From the NCBI GenBank assembly GCA_021300195.1, contig JAJTIE010000049.1:1-46831 (forward strand): a stretch of DNA of 46,831 nucleotides. Reading direction: 5' to 3'. Position numbers and translations under genes: made by a program. How positions within the stretch are numbered: the first letter of the stretch is position 1; each line of letters opens with the position of its first letter. A model generated the notes under the pieces. It had not been told where the DNA came from, did not search any database, and saw nothing but the letters and a program-made list of their open reading frames with translations. The DNA comes from Bacteroidota bacterium. Lineage in GTDB: Bacteria; Bacteroidota; Bacteroidia; J057; JAJTIE01. Of this stretch, positions 40,152 through 46,831 are shown one piece after another.

Positions 40152-40707
40152 AGGTGCCGGTGTCCAGTACGGGCCGGAGGGTGTGCGGGGTGATGCTGCC
40201 AATAGCTACAACAGGTATGGAGGACAAGTTACAGATTTCGCGTAGGCCGCTAAGCCCCAGTGGGGGTAGGCCGGTGTTTTTGCTGGTGGTGCCAAACACA
40301 GGCCCTACGCCTATGTAGTCTACCGTGCCGGCGGGCATTTGCGCTATGGCCTCCAGCTCGGCCAGGCTATGCACGGTGGCCCCCAGTAGCCTGCCTGGCC
40401 CCAGCGTCTTGCGGGCCTGCTGCGGTGGGCTGTCCTCCAGGCCTACGTGCGCCCCCGCGCCAGGCAGGGCAGCTGCCCAGTCGGGTCGGTCATTTACAAT
40501 CAGCTGGGTACTGCTCCCCTGTAGCAGGGCATGCAGCTGCTGCAGGGTGTGCACCTGTTGTGTGGTGCTTTGCTGTTTCTCTCGGTACTGCACGGCATCG
40601 GCCCCGGCCGATCGGGCAAACTGTGCCAGCTCCAGGGCCGTATAGCGCTGCTGGAGGTGTGTGTCGGTCAGTAGCTGTAGGCGTGGTACGGCCATGCGCG
40701 GGTTCAT
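40060..40707 (-). CDS. thiE: Thiamine-phosphate synthase family protein (ThiE/TenI)
   Basis: This 215-residue TIM-barrel protein would join HMP-PP and thiazole phosphate to give thiamine phosphate. Motifs are QLLTDTHL, DAVQYREKQ, LIVNDRPDWA, AHVGLEDSP, LLGATVHSL, VDYIGVGPVFGTTSKN and VVAIGSITPHTL. GPVFGTTSKN and YREK are the substrate-phosphate and Mg-site segments. GLED replaces the common GxxD/GQED context, and the GxSxH motif reads GATVHS, so a TenI-like role cannot be excluded. No other thiamine genes are in the window. ATG 40707 is used; ATG 40695 is possible. Confidence 0.87.
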   Translation of the reverse strand: MNPRMAVPRLQLLTDTHLQQRYTALELAQFARSAGADAVQYREKQQSTTQQVHTLQQLHALLQGSSTQLIVNDRPDWAAALPGAGAHVGLEDSPPQQARKTLGPGRLLGATVHSLAELEAIAQMPAGTVDYIGVGPVFGTTSKNTGLPPLGLSGLREICNLSSIPVVAIGSITPHTLRPVLDTGTYGVAVLAAFCLAADPAAVAAELLHLLAPYR

Positions 40708-40759
40708 GGAGCGGTGCCCCGGGAACCATTCCGAGGTGGCAGCCTACCCCCCAAAGGGG

Positions 40760-41428
40760 CTATATGTTCAGAAATCGCATGAGGGCATCATAGCGTTCCC
40801 GGGTGTCCTGTGCCTCCTGCGCACTGCTGAATACGTAGGCCACCTCGTAGCTATAGCGCTGGAAGCTGAGCACGACCGGCCCGCTGGCCTCCCCGCTTAT
40901 CTTCAGGTTTACATATACTGCGCGGGGGTCTTCGCCGGGGCTCATATACAGGCTCAGTATGCGTGCGTGGTTGCTCTCTACTATGCTGGCTATCTCGGTG
41001 AGGCTGTAGTCCTGCTTTTTCAGGTTTAGTACAATGATATAACCAGGCTCCTCTGCTGCGGTTATCTGGTTGAGCGCGCGGATAACCTCCGCCTGGCTTA
41101 CCGCTCCCAGGTAGTGCTGGTCAGCATCCAGCACCGGCACCAGGCTGAGCATGTGCTGGTTCATCAGCTCGATGATATCGAAGAAGTGCTGCTTTCCGTT
41201 TACACTCAGCTGTAGTATGGGTAGCTCGTCCAGATGGGCAGCCAGTAGGTCTTCCGGTGCGTTCAGCTGCTCCAGGTGCATGCGGGCTATCAAGCCCCTG
41301 CAGTGCTTACCCTCCACAACCGGCAGGTGCAGCACATTGAAGCGCTGCATCTGCCCCAGCAGCTGGGCTATAGACTGATCCGGCTGTGCAGCGGGCAGGT
41401 GGGGCGATATGAGGGTTTCAGCTAGCAT
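40760..41428 (-). CDS. CBS-domain pair protein with ACT-like C-terminus
   Basis: The 222-residue product has two CBS motifs at about 1-135: MLAETLISPHLPAAQPDQSI with FNVLHLPVVEGKHCRGLIAR, then DELPILQLSVNGKQHFFDII with LSLVPVLDADQHYLGAVSQA. A ~80-residue ACT-like end follows (GYIIVLNLKKQDYSLTEIAS, then ILSLYMSPGEDPRAVYVNLK). CBS pairs bind adenosine nucleotides such as AMP, ATP or c-di-AMP, so a sensor or regulatory role is likely. The start lies 11 bp inside the end of the alpha/beta hydrolase gene. CBS-ACT proteins next to nadK recur in Bacteroidetes. Confidence 0.85.
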   Translation of the reverse strand: MLAETLISPHLPAAQPDQSIAQLLGQMQRFNVLHLPVVEGKHCRGLIARMHLEQLNAPEDLLAAHLDELPILQLSVNGKQHFFDIIELMNQHMLSLVPVLDADQHYLGAVSQAEVIRALNQITAAEEPGYIIVLNLKKQDYSLTEIASIVESNHARILSLYMSPGEDPRAVYVNLKISGEASGPVVLSFQRYSYEVAYVFSSAQEAQDTRERYDALMRFLNI

Positions 41429-42200
41429 GCGCTAAGGTGGGCGTGGTATTACGCTCCAAAAAGTCGGATAAAATCTGGTTAAAAGCTTCGGGCTGCTCCA
41501 TCATGGCTGCATGCCCGCAGTGGTCTATAAAGTGTAGTTCGCTATTGGGAATCAGTTTGTTGAACTCGTGGGCTACATAGGTGGGGGTTATGTTGTCGTT
41601 CAGGCCCCAGATAAGGCAGGTGGGCTGCCGGAGGTGCTGGATGTCTGTCCGCAGATTCTGCCGCTGGGCAGCACGGGCTATTTTTACAATACGAATGGCA
41701 CGGCTGGCATCATTTACAATTTCGAATACTTCGTCCACCAGCTCTCGGGTGGCGGTCTCGGGGCTGTAGAAGGTGAAGGCCACCCGCTCTTTGATAAACT
41801 CGTAATTGCCCCGGCTGATGTAGCCCTGACCCATGCCACTCTCGAATAGGCCGCTGCTGCCAGTCAGCGTTAGCGTACGCACCTTCTCCGGCTCCTTTAG
41901 GGCAAACACCTGTGCAATGTGCCCTCCCAGGCTGTTGCCCACCACATGCAGGTCTTGCAGGTTCTGAAAATGAACAAAGTCTGACACAAAAGCTGCCAGC
42001 CCCTCTACCGAGGGATTGTGCACGCTGCTCTTGTAGATCGGCATAAGCGGTATAATGACCCGATAGCGATCGGTAAAGCCCTTCAATACGTCGTTCCAGT
42101 TGCTAAGGGCACCAAACAGCCCATGCAGCAGCAGGAGCGTAGGGCCTTTGCCGTGCTGGATGTACTCGTATCCGCCTTCCTTGATGAGATTAAACTGCAT
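41418..42200 (-). CDS. Alpha/beta hydrolase
   Basis: This 260-residue protein has the alpha/beta-hydrolase fold: oxyanion-hole motif LLLLHGLFGALSNW (22-35), nucleophile S90 in VVGNSLGGHIAQ, acid Asp in CLIWGLNDNITP and His in FIDHCGHAAMMEQPEAF. The catalytic triad is complete. It lacks a signal peptide and is cytosolic. The substrate is unknown; the general look is an esterase or C-C hydrolase. Minus-strand TATTTTTG at 42205-42212 stands 4 bp before the ATG and may be its -7 box, giving a leaderless message. It opens a six-gene minus-strand run. Confidence 0.9.
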   Translation of the reverse strand: MQFNLIKEGGYEYIQHGKGPTLLLLHGLFGALSNWNDVLKGFTDRYRVIIPLMPIYKSSVHNPSVEGLAAFVSDFVHFQNLQDLHVVGNSLGGHIAQVFALKEPEKVRTLTLTGSSGLFESGMGQGYISRGNYEFIKERVAFTFYSPETATRELVDEVFEIVNDASRAIRIVKIARAAQRQNLRTDIQHLRQPTCLIWGLNDNITPTYVAHEFNKLIPNSELHFIDHCGHAAMMEQPEAFNQILSDFLERNTTPTLAHAS

Positions 42201-42204
42201 GGCT

Positions 42205-42212
42205 CAAAAATA
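42205..42212 (-). promoter_or_regulatory. Putative -7 box TATTTTTG for the hydrolase-to-methyltransferase operon
   Basis: On the minus strand this is a full match to TAnnTTTG, ending 4 bp before the ATG at 42200. No -33 TTTG is visible at the normal distance. The rest of the 161-bp gap up to 42361 shows nothing else. Confidence 0.4.
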
Positions 42213-42361
42213 GACAAAAAGCAGGGCGCGGCAGGTCGAAGTGGACATAAGGGCCATTACTCCCGGTATTCTATCCTCGGCTGCTGATAACCCTAATACG
42301 CGCAGGGGCCGGTATACGTTCGGCTTCGTTGCTGAACGGTACAAACCCGTGCCTGAATGGT

Positions 42362-42814
42362 CTAAAGCAGCTGCTTTACTGCGGCAGAAATTGCCTTTCC
42401 GTCTGCCCTTCCCTTCAGGCTGCTACTTGCTGCCTTCATCACCAGGCCAAAGTCCTGTGGGCCACTGGCGCCCACCTCAGCAATGATTTGCCTCAGTGCC
42501 TCATTTAGGTCTTCTCCCTCCAGCTGGCTGGGCAAATAGCGCTGTAGGATGCCTATCTCGGCTTCTTCAGCCTCGGCCAGGTCGGGCCTGCCGTGGGTCT
42601 GATACTGCTCCATGCTATCCTTTCTCTGCTTTAGCTGCCGGGTTAGCAGCTCTATCTCTTCCGCCTCGGTGAGTGCGGTGCCTGCCTGGCGCCCCTCAGC
42701 AGTTTCGGCCAGCAGGATGGCACTCTTGATTGCGCGGAGGGTACGCAGGGCTACCTGGTCCTTGGCCTTCATGGCCGTCTTCAGGTCTTCGTTCAGCGTG
42801 TCTTTCAGGCTCAT
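42362..42814 (-). CDS. YqeY-like (GatB/YqeY domain) protein
   Basis: This 150-residue cytosolic protein has the full YqeY pattern: SLKDTLNEDLKTAMKAKDQV, ALRTLRAIKSAILLAE, EIELLTRQLKQRKDSMEQYQ, AEEAEIGILQRYLPSQLEGE, then DFGLVMKAASSSLKGRADGK and AVKQLL. The domain resembles the tRNA-binding tail of GatB amidotransferase subunits, but the role of the free-standing protein is not settled. It follows the thioredoxin-like gene by 16 bp and is probably co-transcribed with it. Confidence 0.93.
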   Translation of the reverse strand: MSLKDTLNEDLKTAMKAKDQVALRTLRAIKSAILLAETAEGRQAGTALTEAEEIELLTRQLKQRKDSMEQYQTHGRPDLAEAEEAEIGILQRYLPSQLEGEDLNEALRQIIAEVGASGPQDFGLVMKAASSSLKGRADGKAISAAVKQLL

Positions 42815-42830
42815 ATGGGGGCAAAGATAG

Positions 42831-43331
42831 CTATTGAATCAGCCTGGCCAGGGTTTGGGCCTCCACTTCTTCAAACTCGCCTTCTTTGGGTACAAAACTG
42901 GCAATGCGGTCTCCAGCTGGGTTGTACACATAGATGCTGGGAACCTGGCTTTCGCCAAAGTAGCTGTCGAACCGCCAGTCGTTATCTTTTCCAAAATAAA
43001 AATTGGGCTGCCCGGCGAAGTACTTCTGCTGAAAAGCCCGTATGTCTGCCACCTCATGAAAGGCATTTACCCACACTAGTGTGGCCTGCCTGAAAAGCGG
43101 GAGTTCGGCCTGTATGAGCTGGGCCTGCCGGTTGCAGTGGTCGCAGTCTGGGCTGAAAAACAGCACAAAAACGGTGCGCCCCTTAGGCAGGTCTTGCTGT
43201 CGGAGCAACCCTCCGTTCACATGCTCAAACTCAAAGGGAGGCAGATGTTCCTGGGCTTTGACCAGGCCGGTTAGGCCGAATGCGCCGAGCAGGATAAGCA
43301 GGCTGATGCGTATGTGGGTGCGTGTATTCAT
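42831..43331 (-). CDS. TlpA-like periplasmic thioredoxin-fold protein
   Basis: The product has 166 residues, with signal peptide MNTRTHIRISLLILLGAFGL...VKA|QE. The redox motif is C63-D-H-C66 in FFSPDCDHCNRQAQLI, and the cis-proline segment is SQVPSIYVYNPAG. This fits a periplasmic disulphide reductase or redoxin of the TlpA/AhpC-TSA type. CDHC is a less common active-site pair. Conserved segments such as LPPFEFEHVNG suggest a peroxiredoxin-like substrate channel at the front. Partner proteins are not evident, although the next gene upstream encodes a large cysteine-containing surface protein. Confidence 0.87.
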   Translation of the reverse strand: MNTRTHIRISLLILLGAFGLTGLVKAQEHLPPFEFEHVNGGLLRQQDLPKGRTVFVLFFSPDCDHCNRQAQLIQAELPLFRQATLVWVNAFHEVADIRAFQQKYFAGQPNFYFGKDNDWRFDSYFGESQVPSIYVYNPAGDRIASFVPKEGEFEEVEAQTLARLIQ

Positions 43332-43382
43332 AGCAGTACAGAAACAAAGCCCATGCCAATAGAGTTTCTGTGCGCATGGCTT

Positions 43383-46300
43383 CTAGTTTGCTACCAATAT
43401 TCTTTGTTTGTAGTCTGCTTTGCCCTGCTGCACACGCAGGGTATACAGCCCGTCCTGTATGCCCGAGAGGGGGATGCGGATCCGCTGGAAGCCTGCGCCC
43501 AGGGGTCGGCTACTTGTGCGGTAGCTTGTTCTGCCCATTTGGTCTATTAGTTCAATCTCCAGCAGGCGGGTGCTACTACTAGCCAGCTCCACCCAAAGCT
43601 CGCGCGTGGCGGGGATGGGATACACACGGTGTACGCTCAGGTCTGATCCGAAGAACTCGCATTTTCGGTTGTTTTCGGTCACCAGGTCTGTAGCACCATT
43701 TATTCGGGCTACCTCGGCGCATATAAACTCGTAGGGGTTTGTAGGGCTAAAAAACCAGAGCTGGCTCAGGCTGGTATCCAGGCTGGCACCGGGTACCAAG
43801 CGCACACTGAAATCCTGGAAGGCAGGCAGGTTATCCGCCGGAAAGCTGCCAAGCCGGAAATTTTCGATAACCTGATTGCCGGTGTTCGTGAGCTGCAGGC
43901 GCGTGCGCACTACGGTACCTTCTACCGTAGCCTGCATGCCCACTATGCTCAGGTCTGCAATCGGGTCGGGGGCTGGTATGACGACCAGGCTCTGCCGGGT
44001 GGTGTCGGCGCATCCGTTCGGGTTGAGGGCTATTAGCTGGATCGTGTAGGTTCCGGGGTCCTGAAAGGCGTAGCTAAATGTAGCCGCAGTGCGCTGTTCG
44101 CCCAGGGGCTGTATCTCCCAGCTCAGGCCGGCTCCCTGCGTGCTCTGGCTGGTAAAGGTCAGGGTAGAGTCTGTATAGTACTGCCCGTTTAGATTTGCCC
44201 CTGTTACGCTAAAAAGCGCCTGCGGGACTGCCTGCACCGACACTACCTGGCTGCTGCTCAGGCTGCACCCGTTTTCATCCACCGCTGTTACAGAGATGGT
44301 GCGGACACCCGTAGTAGCGAAAATAAAGCTGGGTGCAGCTAGGGTGGAGAAGAGGGTGCCCGAGCCTGTCTCCACGGTCCAGTTGTAAGTCTGGAAGGTT
44401 TGGGTGGTGCTTAGCTGAACGGGCTGGCTCTGGCATGCCAGGGCCGGGGCCTGAATGCTCAGTGTTTTGGGTGTGGAGATGGTAATTGCCCGGCTGGTGG
44501 CAGCCTGGCAGCCCGTGCTGCTGGTAATGGTGAGCGAAACCGTATAGGTGCCCGCCGTAGCATAGTTGTGTGTGGGATTTCGCAGGTTGCTCGTATTCGC
44601 ACTCCCTGAGGCGAGATCGCCAAAGTTCCAGGCCCAGCTCACGATGCTCTGGTTTCCCCCCAGGGTGCTGGTATCTGTAAAACTCGTGTTCAGGTTTACG
44701 CAGGGCTGTGCCACGGTAAAGTTGGCAGTGGGTATTTGGCCGACGGTTACATTCTTGGTTACCGTGTCTCGGCAGCCATTGTCGTAGGTCAGGATCAGGC
44801 TCACCTCATAGGTACCCTCGAAGCCGAAGGTATAGCTGGCAGGGTTGCCAAGTATTTCCGTGCCATCTACTGCCCACTTCAAGCCACTCAACGCGGCTCC
44901 GCCCGGGGCCGTGTAGGTGGCTGTCAGGCTGGTGGGCTGGCCCACACAGCTCTGCCCCACGGCAAAGTCCGCACCCGGATACACAAGGGTCTTTGTAATA
45001 CTGTCCCGGCACCCGTTGTCCGTCGTTACGCGCAGTTTTATGTCATAAGAGCCCGGCAACAGATACTTATACTTGAAGGCACCCTGCACGTTGAGCGGGG
45101 GGTTTACAAGTGTTTGCCCGTTGCCCATTACCCACTCTCGTGTTACAATCGTCCCCTCGCTCAGCGTAGATGTCCCGGTGAAGGAAATGCTATCCCCGGG
45201 GCAGGGGTTTGTGTGGGTGAAGGAGGCAACAGGCTTTGGACGAACAGCAAGTGTTTGCGTATAGTTGTCGCTACAGCCCCTGTTGGTCGCTACATCCAGT
45301 GTTACCGTATAGTTTCCCGCACCGGGGTATGTGTAAGTAGGGTTTTGTATGCTACTGGTAGCCCCGTTGCCAAAGTTCCAGGCATAGCTGAGGGGCGCAT
45401 CCAGCGGATCTGTGGTTATCGTACTGGTAAAGGCATTGGTTTCTCCCAGGCAGCTAGGGGTGGTGGAGAAGGAGGCGGTGGGTGCCTGCAGGGCCGTTAC
45501 GGATATAACTGTATCCCTGCATCGGAATCCGTCGTTGCAAGCCTGATACTGGATAAGCCGAGGCCCGGTTCCGGTGAGACTAACCTGCGACGGGGCCGCC
45601 TGATTGGCCTGGCTGCTGCTGCCACAGTTAGCCGAGAAGGAGATGCGCACCAAATGATTGTTTACGCTGCCTTCGGATGCGGTGTAAAGTCGTAGGCCAT
45701 TATTGATATTGATAGCACTGCTAATAGCAAAGCGCTGGGGTGTTACAACAGAAGTTGAGATGGTTTGGACGGCATCATCAGAGGTATTAGCAAGGTCTAC
45801 TCCTAGTGATACCTTGTACAGATCGTTAGCTCCTCGTGTTGCGATCAGGTAATATTTGTTCCCTTCCTCTACCAAGGTGTTAAATTGAGGTGCGGTCAAG
45901 GTTGCGCTGCTAATATTTTGGGTAGAACTAGGTGCATCTGACACAGCCGTACCTAGACGAATAATGGTGTAACCGCTTCGCACATCACTCGTGCCGATTA
46001 AATAAAAAATATCTCCCTGCTTTGTTAAATGATAACTGTTTCGGGCTGCAGTAGTTGAGATTGTTATTGTTTGAACCAGTGTGAGGGCAGATGTGAGATT
46101 GTTGGCAAATGAGAAAATATGAACTTGGGTCCCATTTGTTCCTACAACCATGTAATATCGATTGTCTATATAACTGATTTCTACAGCCCACGCGGTTGTG
46201 GTCAGGTTTCCTCCCAAATTTCCAATACTTACTATTGTTGGTATGTTTTCAAAGGAGGAACCAAAGTCTAGTCGACCAATACCAACTAAGTTTAGAGAGG

Positions 46301-46808
46301 CAACGAATAAGTGCCGATTACCTGTTGTCTGATCAATGAGGGCATCACAGCCCACAAGATTACTCCCGAGTACTGTATTTGCATTATATGAAGTTCCGCC
46401 GCTGGGTGTATTACCATCACCCCCCATATTGTAACGGAAGATATTATTCGACCCTGAAAGAGATGTTACAAATACGTATGTGTTCCCAGTGCTGGGTTCG
46501 ATAATTGCATCCGAACCAGCTCCGCGTGTGTTAATATTGCTTTGCGCGTTATTGTCCGTAAAGTTGGCCTCCATGTCCTGTAGGCAGAAGTCCCACTGAT
46601 GTGAGCCAGCTACGGTGTTGTTGGTCACCTCAAGGCTGGAGCCACAGACGTACTCATTTACGTCCAGGTTTAGCACAGGTGCTTGCGCGCGCGTGTACAA
46701 GGGGGCAAGGCAATACAGGACACCAAGGAGTACTGTTAGTCGAGCAAGGGCAGATGCAAAGGGCGGGCAATACCTGGGATTGAGACGGGAGTTCAGCGTC
46801 GCATTCAT
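43383..46808 (-). CDS. Giant PKD-repeat T9SS-secreted protein
   Basis: The product has 1141 residues, with the ATG at 46808, 23 bp from the window edge. The signal peptide ends LYTRA|QAP (about 42). An N-terminal stretch with VAGSHQWDFCLQDM leads into a ~300-residue region of short beta repeats (NTYVFVTSLSGSNNIFRYNM, LYTASEGSVNNHLVRISFSA), propeller-like. Five or six PKD domains follow (SYAWNFGNGATSSIQNPTYT, SWAWNFGDLASGSANTSNLR, and others), each with conserved Cys. Then comes a CARDB-like domain (ADLSIVGMQATVEGTVVRTR) and a type A T9SS sorting domain (VYPIPATRELWVEL, ending DYKQRILVAN). It is likely an adhesin or surface protein. The propeller half is clearly lower in GC than the PKD half. 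Confidence 0.9.
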   Translation of the reverse strand: MNATLNSRLNPRYCPPFASALARLTVLLGVLYCLAPLYTRAQAPVLNLDVNEYVCGSSLEVTNNTVAGSHQWDFCLQDMEANFTDNNAQSNINTRGAGSDAIIEPSTGNTYVFVTSLSGSNNIFRYNMGGDGNTPSGGTSYNANTVLGSNLVGCDALIDQTTGNRHLFVASLNLVGIGRLDFGSSFENIPTIVSIGNLGGNLTTTAWAVEISYIDNRYYMVVGTNGTQVHIFSFANNLTSALTLVQTITISTTAARNSYHLTKQGDIFYLIGTSDVRSGYTIIRLGTAVSDAPSSTQNISSATLTAPQFNTLVEEGNKYYLIATRGANDLYKVSLGVDLANTSDDAVQTISTSVVTPQRFAISSAININNGLRLYTASEGSVNNHLVRISFSANCGSSSQANQAAPSQVSLTGTGPRLIQYQACNDGFRCRDTVISVTALQAPTASFSTTPSCLGETNAFTSTITTDPLDAPLSYAWNFGNGATSSIQNPTYTYPGAGNYTVTLDVATNRGCSDNYTQTLAVRPKPVASFTHTNPCPGDSISFTGTSTLSEGTIVTREWVMGNGQTLVNPPLNVQGAFKYKYLLPGSYDIKLRVTTDNGCRDSITKTLVYPGADFAVGQSCVGQPTSLTATYTAPGGAALSGLKWAVDGTEILGNPASYTFGFEGTYEVSLILTYDNGCRDTVTKNVTVGQIPTANFTVAQPCVNLNTSFTDTSTLGGNQSIVSWAWNFGDLASGSANTSNLRNPTHNYATAGTYTVSLTITSSTGCQAATSRAITISTPKTLSIQAPALACQSQPVQLSTTQTFQTYNWTVETGSGTLFSTLAAPSFIFATTGVRTISVTAVDENGCSLSSSQVVSVQAVPQALFSVTGANLNGQYYTDSTLTFTSQSTQGAGLSWEIQPLGEQRTAATFSYAFQDPGTYTIQLIALNPNGCADTTRQSLVVIPAPDPIADLSIVGMQATVEGTVVRTRLQLTNTGNQVIENFRLGSFPADNLPAFQDFSVRLVPGASLDTSLSQLWFFSPTNPYEFICAEVARINGATDLVTENNRKCEFFGSDLSVHRVYPIPATRELWVELASSSTRLLEIELIDQMGRTSYRTSSRPLGAGFQRIRIPLSGIQDGLYTLRVQQGKADYKQRILVAN

Positions 46809-46831
46809 TTCGGTCCGGAGTAGGGGGTGCT

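Overview
The window is chromosomal DNA from a GC-rich member of the Bacteroidota. Four things show this: C-terminal type IX secretion (T9SS) sorting domains on two giant surface proteins, an S46 dipeptidyl-peptidase, a DUF721/DciA protein, and about sixteen signal peptides whose predicted mature protein begins with Gln (the Bacteroidetes Q-rule). The cytochrome oxidase gene order and the TAnnTTTG-like -7 boxes agree. I cannot name the genus. I see no rRNA, tRNA, CRISPR array, transposase or integrase.

Layout. (a) 1-7681, plus strand: a tightly packed array of eleven LamG-type (concanavalin-like) small secreted protein genes, one cut by the window edge. Their middles differ but their 3' ends are nearly constant. 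The array contains a recent 773-bp tandem duplication and an 11-copy heptamer repeat. (b) 7724-10237, minus strand: a stand-alone CHASE2 membrane protein, a small ABM-type protein and an ECF-like sigma factor with a Cys-containing tail. (c) 10318-18411: housekeeping and metabolic genes: dciA-like, omega-amidase and glutamine/methionine-type transaminase, a Sel1-repeat protein, a small membrane protein, an S46 peptidase, an SDR and an aldo/keto reductase. (d) 18512-28322, plus strand: a near-complete aa3-type cytochrome c oxidase locus. It holds subunits II and I, heme A and heme O synthases, two subunit III-type proteins, subunit IV, SCO, DUF420, a CxxC membrane protein and DUF983, and ends with a carotenoid hydroxylase (crtZ). 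(e) 28358-33681: topA and priA, separated by 425 bp that carry two copies of a U-rich-leader plus hairpin module. (f) 33856-36972: a 1038-residue T9SS protein with six 78-79-residue repeats. It sits between the true 3' end of priA and a second, relic copy of the priA 3' end. (g) 37067-42200, minus strand: a six-gene run (alpha/beta hydrolase, CBS protein, ThiE, Omp85-like barrel, NAD kinase, methyltransferase). (h) 42362-46808, minus strand: a YqeY-like protein, a TlpA-like thioredoxin and a 1141-residue PKD-repeat T9SS protein.

How the genes work together. The oxidase locus encodes structural subunits, both enzymes that turn heme B into heme A, and copper delivery, so it reads as a self-sufficient terminal-oxidase module. 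The transaminase and omega-amidase are a known metabolic pair: transamination of glutamine or methionine, then removal of the toxic alpha-keto amide. The LamG array and the two T9SS proteins are the accessory, fast-evolving cell-surface part. The LamG array (expansion and exchange through constant 3' modules) and the insertion-like scar at the 3' end of priA are the least ordinary things here.
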